The position numbers were made by a program, and so were the translations under genes. This document shows, one piece after another, positions 27,104-36,268 of a stretch of 64,000 nucleotides of DNA (position 1 is its first letter; each line of letters opens with the position of its first letter). The notes under the pieces were generated by a model. It saw only the letters and a program-made list of their open reading frames with translations. It had not been told where the DNA came from and searched no databases. This stretch comes from Lentzea alba (GTDB lineage Bacteria; Actinomycetota; Actinomycetes; Mycobacteriales; Pseudonocardiaceae), in NCBI RefSeq assembly GCF_011067745.1, contig NZ_JAAMPJ010000003.1, forward strand, positions 124,001 to 188,000, given 5' to 3'.

Positions 27104-27667
27104 GTGCTGACGCCCGACGAGCCCCGTCCGGTCCTGCTGATGAACACCATCTGGGCCAATCGGTCACAGGTGCACGACGACCTGACCACTGTTGGTGGCC
27201 TCCGCGAGTTCCTGGGCGTACCGGCCGATCAGGACGACCTCGGGGCGTTTCGCGCGCTGCGGCAGGCACTTCGGGATCTCGCCGGCGTGCTCACCGAAGA
27301 CACGCGTGCGGTCGCGCAAGACCGTGACCTGGAGCGCGCGGTGGCTGAGGTCAACCGTGCGGCGAGGAGTGCGCGGCAGTGGCCGCAGCTGACCGTGCGC
27401 GACGGGGAACTGTTGCGGCACAACGAAAGCGAGGGATCGCTCGCCGATCGGGAACGTGCCTCGATCGCGGCGGAGGCCGTGGAGCTGTTCACCGGCGAGA
27501 ACCGCGTTCTGTTGCGCGCCTGTTATGCGCCGGGCTGCGTGCTGTACTTCGTGAAGGACCATCCGCGCCGCGAATGGTGTTCGCCGTCGTGCGGCAACAG
27601 GGTCCGCGCGGCCCGCCACTACCGGCGCAATCGGGGTGAATCCCCTGGTCCGAACGGGTTTTCCTGA
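27104..27667 (+). CDS. CGNR zinc-finger regulator (ABATE domain)
   Basis: A 187-residue protein. The C-terminal zinc finger has CYAPGC and CSPSCGNRVRAARHYRR, the CGNR signature with four cysteines and a basic DNA-contacting tail. The N-terminal 130 residues form the helical ABATE-type domain often paired with it, thought to sense stress or small molecules. The GTG start at 27104 lacks a Shine-Dalgarno site and follows TACCGT by 5 bases. It is divergent from the SnoaL/MOSC operon, its probable target. Confidence 0.85.
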   Translation: MLTPDEPRPVLLMNTIWANRSQVHDDLTTVGGLREFLGVPADQDDLGAFRALRQALRDLAGVLTEDTRAVAQDRDLERAVAEVNRAARSARQWPQLTVRDGELLRHNESEGSLADRERASIAAEAVELFTGENRVLLRACYAPGCVLYFVKDHPRREWCSPSCGNRVRAARHYRRNRGESPGPNGFS

Positions 27668-27749
27668 TCGCCAGGGCTAACCCCGAGCCGCCTGGGTTCC
27701 GATAACCGGAGAACAGTAGGGCGCGCTTTTTGTGTGGTGGTGATCCGCG

Positions 27750-28907
27750 ATGTCCCGAGAATCCGTGCCAGGCCACGACATCAGCTATCACCTCGTCTGC
27801 TTCGACGAGACAGGTAACGAGCGGGGGCGCGAAAGCGCGGACGTCGTGTACGACGCCCGCGGTGGCGTCACCGATGTGTTCTTCTTCATCCACGGGTGGA
27901 ACGGCGATGTGCCCGCCGCCCGGCAGCAGTACGGGCAGTGGGTCGCGACGATGGCCGGCTGCCGGGCCGAACGTGAAGCGGCGCACCGGCTTCCCGGCGG
28001 CTTCAAGTCGTTGCTCGTCGGCCTGCACTGGCCGTCGAAGGCGTGGGGCGACGAGGACGTCCGGTCCGACGAGTTCATCAAGGCTCAGGCCGAGCGACTC
28101 GGTGGCGGCGCCGGTCGCACCGCCGCGGTGCGCACGATCGTCCAGGCCGCGCGCGAACATCCGTGCCGGATGTCGGCCGCGGTCAAGCAGGCCTACGACT
28201 ACCTGGAGAGCTCGGTGCCGGACCTGCCGGGCGACGACGGGATGGTGTTCGACGCGGAGCAGCTCTACCGGGCGTGCCTCGAGGACCCGGCGCTGGGCGG
28301 GATCCTGTCGCCGTTGCGGGTTCTGACGTTCTGGAAGATGAAGCGGCGCGCCAGGGTGTTCGGTGAGAGCGGTGCCGCGCGCATCGCCCGTGAGGTCGCC
28401 CAGGCCGCGCCGAACGCCCGCATCCACCTGATGGGCCACAGCTTCGGCTGCATCACCGCGACCGCGATGGCGAACGTGGTGCCGGCCGCGACGCTCACCC
28501 TGGTGCAGGGCGCGATGTCGCTGTGGTCGTTCGCGGAACGGCTGCCCGGCGAACCCGGCTCCGGCTACTTCCGCGGCGTGCTCGGCCGGGTGCCGGGCCC
28601 GATCATCGTCACCACCTCGTCGAACGACCACGCGATCGGCCGCTTCTACCCGCTGGCCGCGCGGTCAGGCCGCCAGGTCGACCTGGACGAGTACCCCAAG
28701 TACGGCGGCATCGGCTCGCACGGCGTGCAGGGCACCTACGTCCACGGGCACAAGATCGGATCTCCCGGCGAGCTGACCAGGGGGCAGGTGCACAACGTCG
28801 ACTGCACCTCGGTGATCCGCCGCATCGACGGGATCGCGGGCGCCCACAACGACATCTGCCACCCGGAACTGGCCAGGCTGCTCTGGCGGGCGGTGATGTC
28901 GCGCTGA
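27750..28907 (+). CDS. alpha/beta-hydrolase-like protein with GHSFG serine
   Basis: A 385-residue cytoplasmic-looking protein. FFFIHGWNGD carries the oxyanion HG motif, and LMGHSFGC carries the nucleophile serine, so it is an alpha/beta hydrolase-fold serine enzyme or a close relative. A late histidine is offered by several residues in SHGVQGTYVHGHKIG. The long helical insert between the two motifs (about 70-220) is unusual. No family beyond 'hydrolase' was recognised, and the substrate is unknown. The stop codon lies in a 15-base tandem duplication. Confidence 0.65.
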   Translation: MSRESVPGHDISYHLVCFDETGNERGRESADVVYDARGGVTDVFFFIHGWNGDVPAARQQYGQWVATMAGCRAEREAAHRLPGGFKSLLVGLHWPSKAWGDEDVRSDEFIKAQAERLGGGAGRTAAVRTIVQAAREHPCRMSAAVKQAYDYLESSVPDLPGDDGMVFDAEQLYRACLEDPALGGILSPLRVLTFWKMKRRARVFGESGAARIAREVAQAAPNARIHLMGHSFGCITATAMANVVPAATLTLVQGAMSLWSFAERLPGEPGSGYFRGVLGRVPGPIIVTTSSNDHAIGRFYPLAARSGRQVDLDEYPKYGGIGSHGVQGTYVHGHKIGSPGELTRGQVHNVDCTSVIRRIDGIAGAHNDICHPELARLLWRAVMSR

Positions 28908-28925
28908 GGGATGTCGCGCTGAGGG
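28896..28925 (+). repeat. 15-base tandem duplication across the stop codon
   Basis: The unit ATGTCGCGCTGAGGG (28896-28910) is repeated exactly at 28911-28925 and followed by a third partial copy (ATGTC). It covers the last codons and stop of the hydrolase-like gene, so the reading frame is unaffected. It looks like a recent slippage duplication. Confidence 0.85.
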
Positions 28926-29032
28926 ATGTCCGTTTTCAGAAACACGCGTTTCCGTTGACTGCTCCGATGACCCGGTTCTACGGTGGGTCGCACCGTCGCT
29001 GCCGAGAACCTCGGAGCCGAGGACGGTAACAG

Positions 29033-29728
29033 ATGTTTCGTCGTCCATTGTGGATAGCCGCTGCCTTCGTGCCGGCGCTCGTCGTGGGAGTGACGCCGGC
29101 ACAGGCCGCGGATCCCGTGCTGGTGCCCATTTTCGACGGCAGGACGCTCGACGGGTGGACCGCCCACGCGAAGGACGCGTTCGTCGTGAAGAACGGCGCG
29201 ATCCACAGCCAGAAGACCGCCTCGCGCGGCTGGATCTACTACAACAAGCAGCAGTACAAGAGTTTCCGCTGGATCTTCAAGCTGCGCCAAGTCTCCGGCG
29301 ACCACAAGCCGACCGTGCTGATCTGGGGCAAGATCGCGACACCGCCGTTGAACGGGCTCGGCGCGATCCAGTTCCAGCCGCCCAACGGCGGCGCGTGGGA
29401 CTACCGGCCGGGCCACAACAACGGCGGCGGCAAGCTGTTCACGAAGTACCCGCACCCGAGCTGGGACGTCAAGAAGTGGGCGCAGTGCGAGATCCTCGCC
29501 AACGGTGACACCGGAATCGCGCGCATGGCGTGCTGTCCGCTGCCCGACGGCGCGGCCCGGTGCAAGGCGCAGGAGGTCCTGAAGTTCGAGGACAAGAAGG
29601 AACCCGCCGGCCGCGAGGCGCCGCTCGCGATCCAGATCCACAACAAGGGCATCGAGGACGAGTACAAGGACCTCGTCGTCGAGTCACCGGTCGCGGACCC
29701 GACGAAGTTCATCACGACCTCCGGGTAG
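29033..29728 (+). CDS. secreted DUF1080/3-keto-disaccharide hydrolase-like protein
   Basis: A 231-residue exported protein. The signal peptide (about residues 1-25) ends with AQA. The mature part begins PIFDGRTLDGWT, the start typical of DUF1080 (now '3-keto-disaccharide hydrolase') jelly-roll domains. Aromatic sugar-contacting candidates include WIYYNKQQY and WDYRPGHNN. A CC pair and a later Cys suggest a disulphide. It probably acts on or binds sugars outside the cell. It stands alone and ends before a strong hairpin. Confidence 0.72.
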   Translation: MFRRPLWIAAAFVPALVVGVTPAQAADPVLVPIFDGRTLDGWTAHAKDAFVVKNGAIHSQKTASRGWIYYNKQQYKSFRWIFKLRQVSGDHKPTVLIWGKIATPPLNGLGAIQFQPPNGGAWDYRPGHNNGGGKLFTKYPHPSWDVKKWAQCEILANGDTGIARMACCPLPDGAARCKAQEVLKFEDKKEPAGREAPLAIQIHNKGIEDEYKDLVVESPVADPTKFITTSG

Positions 29729-29860
29729 AGGGAACCGTGCCCGTCCCGCGCCGCGAGTCAGATGACCCCCGCGCGACCCGGGACGGACACGGTCTACCCC
29801 GCGCCCTGGGGAGGCGATCACAATCTTCACCGCGCGCTTTCGGCGACCAGTAGGGCACCT

Positions 29861-29919
29861 CGCGGGTCCGACCCCGCACCCCCATATGCCCGATATGCGG
29901 GTGCGGGGTCGGACCCGCG
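29861..29919. terminator. 21-base perfect stem-loop between convergent genes
   Basis: Arms 29861-29881 and 29899-29919 are perfectly complementary over 21 bases, and the 17-base loop holds a further CATAT/ATATG pairing. It lies between the convergent DUF1080 and Acg-like genes and would serve both directions. No T-run follows, as is common for actinobacterial terminators. The flanking 29729-29860 and 29920-29963 show nothing else. Confidence 0.7.
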
Positions 29920-29963
29920 ATGCACCCGCCTGGCCGGCGAAATCGCGCGGCGAAGGTTAGTGA

Positions 29964-30611
29964 TCACCTCCCCAGCCGCAGAACGACCTGCGGCACCAGC
30001 GTGTTGCCGAGGCACGGGCGCAGGTCCGCGCGCAACGCGGACAGGCTCACCGGGTCGTGCAGGGCGGAAACGGCGATCCCGACCGTTCCCGCTGTCAGGA
30101 TCACGCGCTGCATCGCTTGCCCCGCACGGATTTCCGCCGCGGCGCCCTGGGTGAACGTGCACAGGACCAGCTCGGTCCCGTTCTTCAGGTGCACCCACGC
30201 CCGTTCCACCTCGGCGGCGCGCGACAAGAGGCCGCGCCACAGGTCCAGTTCGGGGAACGTCGTCCACGTGCGACGGTTCGTGCACAAGGCGTGCAGCAAC
30301 GCCAGCACGTCCGGGCTCGGCTCCTGATAGCCGCCGAGCCGCACGGCCGCCGCCGCGTCGTGGGCGCTCGGGCCGGGCAGCAGCGTCACCAGCGGACGGA
30401 TTCCGTGCCCCTGCAACGCCAGCCGGACGTTGAGCAGCGCGACACCGCAGGCGATCCGCGTTTCCCTGTCGTGGGGGGAGGTCGTGTACAGCTCGATCTG
30501 CTCGGGACGCACCTCGAACCGCACATCAGGCGCGGACGCTCTCGCGAGTGCCAGGACGCCGCGCACGTCCTCACCCGCGAGACCGAGCGAGTCGGGCACA
30601 GCGATGGTCAT
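29964..30611 (-). CDS. Acg-like nitroreductase-family protein
   Basis: A 215-residue protein resembling the Acg family of FMN-binding nitroreductase relatives, members of which belong to the DevR/DosR dormancy regulon in mycobacteria. The pattern RETRIACGVALLNVRLALQGHGI is the best conserved segment. It is shorter than mycobacterial Acg (about 330 residues) and may lack one lobe. ATG at 30611 is preferred over TTG at 30617. It is divergent from the DevS-like kinase, so the shared 98-base gap probably holds a DevR site. Confidence 0.68.
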   Translation of the reverse strand: MTIAVPDSLGLAGEDVRGVLALARASAPDVRFEVRPEQIELYTTSPHDRETRIACGVALLNVRLALQGHGIRPLVTLLPGPSAHDAAAAVRLGGYQEPSPDVLALLHALCTNRRTWTTFPELDLWRGLLSRAAEVERAWVHLKNGTELVLCTFTQGAAAEIRAGQAMQRVILTAGTVGIAVSALHDPVSLSALRADLRPCLGNTLVPQVVLRLGR

Positions 30612-30644
30612 GGTCAATAGGGTCCGGCCAGGGCTCTTGATCGG

Positions 30645-30662
30645 CCACGGTCGAAGGTCCCC
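30645..30662 (-). promoter_or_regulatory. candidate DevR box in the acg/devS intergenic region
   Basis: On the minus strand, GGGGACCTTCGACC resembles the GGGAC-N4-G-x-CC form of DevR/DosR boxes. Its centre lies about 44 bases upstream of the ATG at 30611. The second half-site is imperfect, so this is only a candidate. Confidence 0.35.
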
Positions 30663-30679
30663 ACTTCATAGGGCCGTGA

Positions 30680-32341
<1,662 letters not shown>

Positions 32342-32487
32342 GCACGTGGCCGCCGGGCTGACGTGGAGCGCTCAGGTCGTCGGGGCGGCCAGCCGCGGAT
32401 CTTCCGGATGGGCAGCCCGCGTCCACGCGTCACGGAGGGTCGACGACCGCCTGGTGGCGTTCGAATGGTGACGCCGGACAGCAGGCG

Positions 32488-33138
32488 CTAACGCGGTTTC
32501 TCGCCGTCCTTGCGGAACTGCGAGGCGAACACGGCGGCCTGGGTGCGGCGCTGCATGCCGAGCTTCGCCAGCAGGTGCGAGACGTAGTTCTTGACGGTCT
32601 TCTCCGCGAGGAACATCCGCTCGGCGATCTGCCTGTTCGTCAGGCCCTCGCCGATGAGGTCGAGGACCGTGCGTTCCTGCTCGCTGAGCATGCGCAGCGG
32701 ATCTCCTTCCTCGCGTTCGCGCCGGATGCGGTTCAACAGCGCGGACGTCGTGCGGGCGTCGAGGAGGGACTGTCCTGCCGCGACCGTGCGGACCGCGTTG
32801 ACCAGGTCGGCGCCCAGGATCTGCTTGAGCACGAACCCCGAGGCGCCCGCCATGATCGCGTCGAACAGGGCCTCGTCGTCGGCGAAGCTCGTCAGCATCA
32901 GGCACTGCAGGCCGGGGATGCGGCTGCGGAGCTCGCGACACAGCTCGATGCCGTTGCCGTCGGGGAGCCTGATGTCGAGCACCGCCACGTCGGCCTGGGC
33001 TCCCGGCACCTTGGCCAGGGCCTCCGCGACCGATGCGGCGTCGCCGACCACCTCGAGGTCGGACTCCTCGCCGAGCAGGTCCGCGATGCCGCGGCGGACG
33101 ATCTCGTGGTCGTCGACGAGGAAAACACGCGTCGCCAT
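32488..33138 (-). CDS. devR: DevR/DosR-like response regulator (NarL family)
   Basis: A 216-residue response regulator, close in length to mycobacterial DevR (217). The receiver domain carries the acidic pocket LVDDHE, phosphoacceptor Asp55 in [13 protein letters not shown] and the conserved Lys in GFVLKQI. The LuxR-type HTH ([20 protein letters not shown], then [17 protein letters not shown]) is nearly identical to the DevR recognition helices as I know them. ATG at 33138 follows TACCGT by 7 bases on the minus strand (leaderless). It converges with the devS-like gene, with 146 bases between them showing no clear terminator. Confidence 0.88.
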   Translation of the reverse strand: MATRVFLVDDHEIVRRGIADLLGEESDLEVVGDAASVAEALAKVPGAQADVAVLDIRLPDGNGIELCRELRSRIPGLQCLMLTSFADDEALFDAIMAGASGFVLKQILGADLVNAVRTVAAGQSLLDARTTSALLNRIRREREEGDPLRMLSEQERTVLDLIGEGLTNRQIAERMFLAEKTVKNYVSHLLAKLGMQRRTQAAVFASQFRKDGEKPR

Positions 33139-33171
33139 GGAGGCCACGGTAGCCCAAAGACCCTGACACGA

Positions 33172-33186
33172 GGGGACCAACGGCAC
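33172..33186 (+). promoter_or_regulatory. candidate DevR box upstream of the universal stress protein gene
   Basis: GGGGACCAACGGCAC resembles the GGGAC-N4-GTCCC type box. The downstream -10 is TACTTT (33211-33216) and the ATG at 33223 would be the transcript start, so the box is centred at about -44, the usual distance for DevR activation. The second half-site is imperfect. Confidence 0.45.
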
Positions 33187-33222
33187 GCGGCTCGCTACGA
33201 CGATCGGGCTTACTTTGGGATC

Positions 33223-34023
33223 ATGAGCGGTCTTCCCGTTGTCGTCGGAGTCGACGGTTCCTCGTCCGCGCTGGCCGCGGTGGCGTGGGCGGCTCGCTCG
33301 TCTGCGCTGCACTCGGTGCCGTTGCGGCTGGTGCACGCGTACACGTTGCCCACGCGCGGGTACCCGGAGGTCATCTCGTCTGCGCGTGAGTTGCGGTCGG
33401 CGATGTACGACCAGGGACGGATGTGGCTCTCGCAGGCCGTTGCTGTCGCACGGGCTGAGGCACCTGATGTGCCCGTTGAGCACGACCTGCGGATGGAACA
33501 CCCGACGCCCGTGCTGATCGCGGAGTCTGCACGCGCGCGGGAGGTCGTGGTGGGGTCGCACGGGCTGGGCGGGTTCACCGGAGCACTGGTGGGCTCAACG
33601 GCTGTGGCGCTGTCCGCGCACGCAGAGTGTCCCGTGGTGGTGGTAAGAGGCAACAACCATGACGGGCCTGTGGTGGTGGGCGTCGACCTTTCGCCTGGTT
33701 CGGACCCGGCGCTGGGCTTCGGGTTCGAGGAGGCCTCCGCGTCCGGAGTGCCGTTGGTGGCGGCGATGGCGCACGCCGACGATCAGTCGTCGCTGCTGAA
33801 CGCGCGCATGTCCGGGTGGCTGGAGAAATACCCGGACGTCGCGGTGGAACAGCTCGTGGTGGGGGAGCGGCCGGTCCCCCTGCTGCTGGAGCTGGGGGAA
33901 CGCGCCGGACTGCTGGTGGTGGGCTCGCGGGGGCGTGGCGGTTTCGCCGGGATGCTGCTCGGGTCTACCTCGCAGGCCCTGATCTACCACGCCCCGTGCC
34001 CGCTGGCCGTCGTCAGGCCTTGA
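33223..34023 (+). CDS. tandem universal stress protein (UspA family)
   Basis: A 266-residue protein of two UspA domains (about 1-140 and 145-266). Each has the ATP-binding signature G-x2-G-x9-G(S/T): [16 protein letters not shown] and [16 protein letters not shown]. Tandem Usp proteins of this kind are the commonest members of actinobacterial DevR regulons. The ATG lies 6 bases after TACTTT with no Shine-Dalgarno site, so the message is probably leaderless. It is divergent from the devR-like gene and overlaps the convergent YceI gene by 11 bases. Confidence 0.92.
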   Translation: MSGLPVVVGVDGSSSALAAVAWAARSSALHSVPLRLVHAYTLPTRGYPEVISSARELRSAMYDQGRMWLSQAVAVARAEAPDVPVEHDLRMEHPTPVLIAESARAREVVVGSHGLGGFTGALVGSTAVALSAHAECPVVVVRGNNHDGPVVVGVDLSPGSDPALGFGFEEASASGVPLVAAMAHADDQSSLLNARMSGWLEKYPDVAVEQLVVGERPVPLLLELGERAGLLVVGSRGRGGFAGMLLGSTSQALIYHAPCPLAVVRP

Positions 34024-34567
34024 TCGCGGAGATCTCGAACTCCAGGACGACCTTCTCGCTCACCAGGACGCCGCCGGTCTCGAGCGCGGCGTTCCAGGTC
34101 ACGCCGTAGTCCTTGCGGTTGATGGTGTGCGAGCCCTCGAAGCCCACGCGGGTGTTGCCGAACGGGTCGACGGCCACGCCCTCGAAGGCGAACGGGATCG
34201 TGATGCTCTTGGTGACGTCCTTGATGGTCAGGTCACCGGTGATCTCGAAGTTGTCGTCGTCGATCTGCTTCGCGGAGGTCGAGACGAACTTGATCTCCGG
34301 GTAGGTCTCGACGTCGAGGAAGTCGTTGGTGGTCAGGTGGCCGTCGCGCTGCGCGTTGCGGGTGTCGATGCTCGCGACCTTCACGGTCACCTCGGCGGTG
34401 GTGTTCTCCGGCTTGTCACCGTCGATGGAGATCTTGCCGTCGAACTCGTTGAACGCACCACGAACCTTGGTGACCATCGCGTGGCGCGCGACGAAGCCGA
34501 TGCGGGAGTGCGAGGCGTCGATCACGTAGGCGCCGGTCAGTTCGGAGAGGTTGGTGGCCGTGGTCAT
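34013..34567 (-). CDS. YceI-family lipocalin-like protein
   Basis: A 184-residue YceI protein. The family pattern YVIDASHSRIGFVARHAMV, VRGAFNEFDG, DFLDVETYPEIKF and GDLTIKDVTK is complete. YceI proteins are beta-barrels that bind long isoprenoid or amphiphilic lipids; this one has no signal peptide and is probably cytosolic. ATG at 34567 has AAGGG 6 bases upstream. It is transcribed divergently from the MarR regulator, a likely repressor of it, with about 100 bases between. Confidence 0.9.
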   Translation of the reverse strand: MTTATNLSELTGAYVIDASHSRIGFVARHAMVTKVRGAFNEFDGKISIDGDKPENTTAEVTVKVASIDTRNAQRDGHLTTNDFLDVETYPEIKFVSTSAKQIDDDNFEITGDLTIKDVTKSITIPFAFEGVAVDPFGNTRVGFEGSHTINRKDYGVTWNAALETGGVLVSEKVVLEFEISAIKA

Positions 34568-34664
34568 GGGAATGCCCTTCAGGTTGCGGCGTGCAATTGG
34601 TTGATCTGTCATCCACCTTGCACCAACCTGGATGATGTGTCAACTATTCCCGTATGCTGAGCTG

Positions 34665-35198
34665 GTGACACGATGGCTGGAACCTGAACAGCAGCGGGCG
34701 TGGCGTGCGTACGTCCGCATGCAGGGGGAGCTCAATGCGCACCTGAGCAGGCAGATGTCGGTCGACTCGGACATCTCGATGCCTGACTTCGCGGTGCTGG
34801 TGCAGCTCACCGACACCTCCGACGGACGCGTGCGCGTCCTGGAGCTCGCACGGCAGATGCACTGGGAGAAGAGTCGCATCTCACATCACGTGGCCCGGAT
34901 GGAGAAGCGCGGCCTGGTGCGGCGCGAGAACTGCGGCAGCGACGGGCGCGGGTCGTTCGTCGTGCTGACCGAGCTGGGCCGGTCCGCGATCGAGGCCGCC
35001 GCGCCCGCGCATGCCGAGATCGTCCGCGCGCTCGTGTTCGATCAGCTCTCCGAGGCCGAGGTGCAGGCGCTGCACGACATCTCGGAGAAGATCTTCACGC
35101 GCCTAACGACAGGAGAATGTGCGTCGGTAATCGCTCGGTGCGACGCCGACGACCCGGTGGAAGTGGTGCCGGAGGAGAGCGGCTGTCCCGAAGCCTGA
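34665..35198 (+). CDS. MarR-family regulator
   Basis: A 177-residue MarR protein with winged helix RVLELARQMHWEKSRISHHVARMEKRGLVRREN and the wing DGRGSFVVLTELG (each split here only by motif). It is divergent from the YceI gene. GTG at 34665 lies 6 bases after TATGCT (34653-34658) with no Shine-Dalgarno site. The final 30 residues run 96 bases into the convergent GlxA-type gene and look like an unstructured extension. Confidence 0.88.
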   Translation: MTRWLEPEQQRAWRAYVRMQGELNAHLSRQMSVDSDISMPDFAVLVQLTDTSDGRVRVLELARQMHWEKSRISHHVARMEKRGLVRRENCGSDGRGSFVVLTELGRSAIEAAAPAHAEIVRALVFDQLSEAEVQALHDISEKIFTRLTTGECASVIARCDADDPVEVVPEESGCPEA

Positions 35199-36047
35199 CC
35201 TGGCGGCGACCGCGTCGACGTCCAGGTCGGTCTCCTCGAGCAGCCTCCGCGCGTGCAGCACCCGCTGCAGGGACAGCCACTTGTTCGGGGTGGTGCCGGT
35301 TTCCGCGACGAACCTGCGCGCGAACGTCCGCTCGGACATGACCGCGAGCTTCGCCATCGTCGCCACCGTGTGGTTGTCCGCGATGGTGCCGAGCACGTGT
35401 TCCAGCACCGGTTCGAGGCTGTCCGCGCTGCAGGCTGGGATCGGGAGCTCCACGAACTGCCGCTGACCGCCGTCGCGCTGCGGCGCCACGACCATCCTGC
35501 GCGCGATCGTGTTGGCGATCTTGGTGCCGAGCTCCCGGCGAACCAGGTGCAGGCACGCGTCGATGCCCGCCGCCGTGCCGGCGCTGGTGATGATGTTGCC
35601 GTCGTCCACGAACAGCACGTCCGCGTCGACCCGGGCCTTCGGGAAGCGCTCCTGGAACTGCCGCGCCTCACGCCAGTGAGTGGTGCAGCGCCGGTCGTCG
35701 AGCAGCCCGGCCGCGCCGAGGATGAACGCCCCGCTGCACACGCTGAGCAGCGTCGCGTCGGTCTCCCTGAGCGCCTTGACCAGCTTTTCCGGGTAGTGGT
35801 CGCGCACGCGCGCGGCGGGGAGTGCGACGAGGTCGACGCTCTGCAGCGCGTCGAACCCGTGTTCCGGCGTGATCGAGACCCCGCGGATGCTCGTGGGCAC
35901 CGGTTCGTTCGGGAGCTCGCCGCACACGCGGAAGTCGACCAGCGGCACGCCCTCCTCGGTCCGGTCGACGCCGAACACCTCGCAGAGCAGCCCGAATTCG
36001 AACGGCGCGACGCCGTCGATGAGGGGAACCGCCACCGATCGCAGCAT
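35103..36047 (-). CDS. GlxA-type AraC regulator (DJ-1/PfpI plus AraC HTH)
   Basis: A 314-residue regulator. Residues 1-185 form a class I glutamine-amidotransferase/DJ-1-like sensor with the nucleophile-elbow-like LLSVCSGAFILGAAGLLD. Residues 215-314 hold two AraC helix-turn-helices (TVATMAKLAVMSERTFARRF and LDVDAVAARSGFGTAALLRH). Such proteins control nitrogen, amine or stress genes. ATG at 36047 follows TAAAAT by 6 bases on the minus strand (leaderless), and a gapped palindrome (36071-36097) covers its -35 region. Confidence 0.88.
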   Translation of the reverse strand: MLRSVAVPLIDGVAPFEFGLLCEVFGVDRTEEGVPLVDFRVCGELPNEPVPTSIRGVSITPEHGFDALQSVDLVALPAARVRDHYPEKLVKALRETDATLLSVCSGAFILGAAGLLDDRRCTTHWREARQFQERFPKARVDADVLFVDDGNIITSAGTAAGIDACLHLVRRELGTKIANTIARRMVVAPQRDGGQRQFVELPIPACSADSLEPVLEHVLGTIADNHTVATMAKLAVMSERTFARRFVAETGTTPNKWLSLQRVLHARRLLEETDLDVDAVAARSGFGTAALLRHHFHRVVGVAPSDYRRTFSCR

Positions 36048-36070
36048 GGCAGGATTTTAGCGCGCTACGT

Positions 36071-36097
36071 CAGATCTGCCACTGTTGGCAGGATCTG
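36071..36097. promoter_or_regulatory. gapped palindrome upstream of the GlxA-type gene
   Basis: CAGATCTGCCA (36071-36081) and TGGCAGGATCTG (36086-36097) form an inverted repeat with one unpaired base and a 4-base loop. It overlies the -35 region of the GlxA-type gene, whose -10 is at 36054-36059, and precedes the small ORF at 36119. An autoregulatory operator or a hairpin are both possible. Confidence 0.45.
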
Positions 36098-36118
36098 GTA
36101 GGTCGCAAACTTATTGCC

Positions 36119-36268
36119 ATGACTCTTGCAGTGATCGTCCTAGTCCTCGCAGGTATCTCCGTCTGGCTCGACCGGCACCGCGACCGCAACGCCGGTCTGG
36201 CGGGCTCGTCCGACGTCAACGACCGCGACCGCACCCGAGTGCGCAACGAACTGCGGTACCTCACCTGA
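36119..36268 (+). CDS. small single-helix membrane protein (49 aa)
   Basis: A 49-residue reading frame, MTLAVIVLVLAGISVWLDRH at its start, then a charged soluble tail (RDRNAGLAG, DVNDRDRTRVRNELRYL). One transmembrane segment (residues 2-17) followed by basic residues predicts N-outside/C-inside insertion. No family was recognised and no good Shine-Dalgarno site precedes the ATG, so the call rests on composition. Its 3' end overlaps the convergent citrate-synthase-family gene by 8 bases. Confidence 0.5.
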   Translation: MTLAVIVLVLAGISVWLDRHRDRNAGLAGSSDVNDRDRTRVRNELRYLT

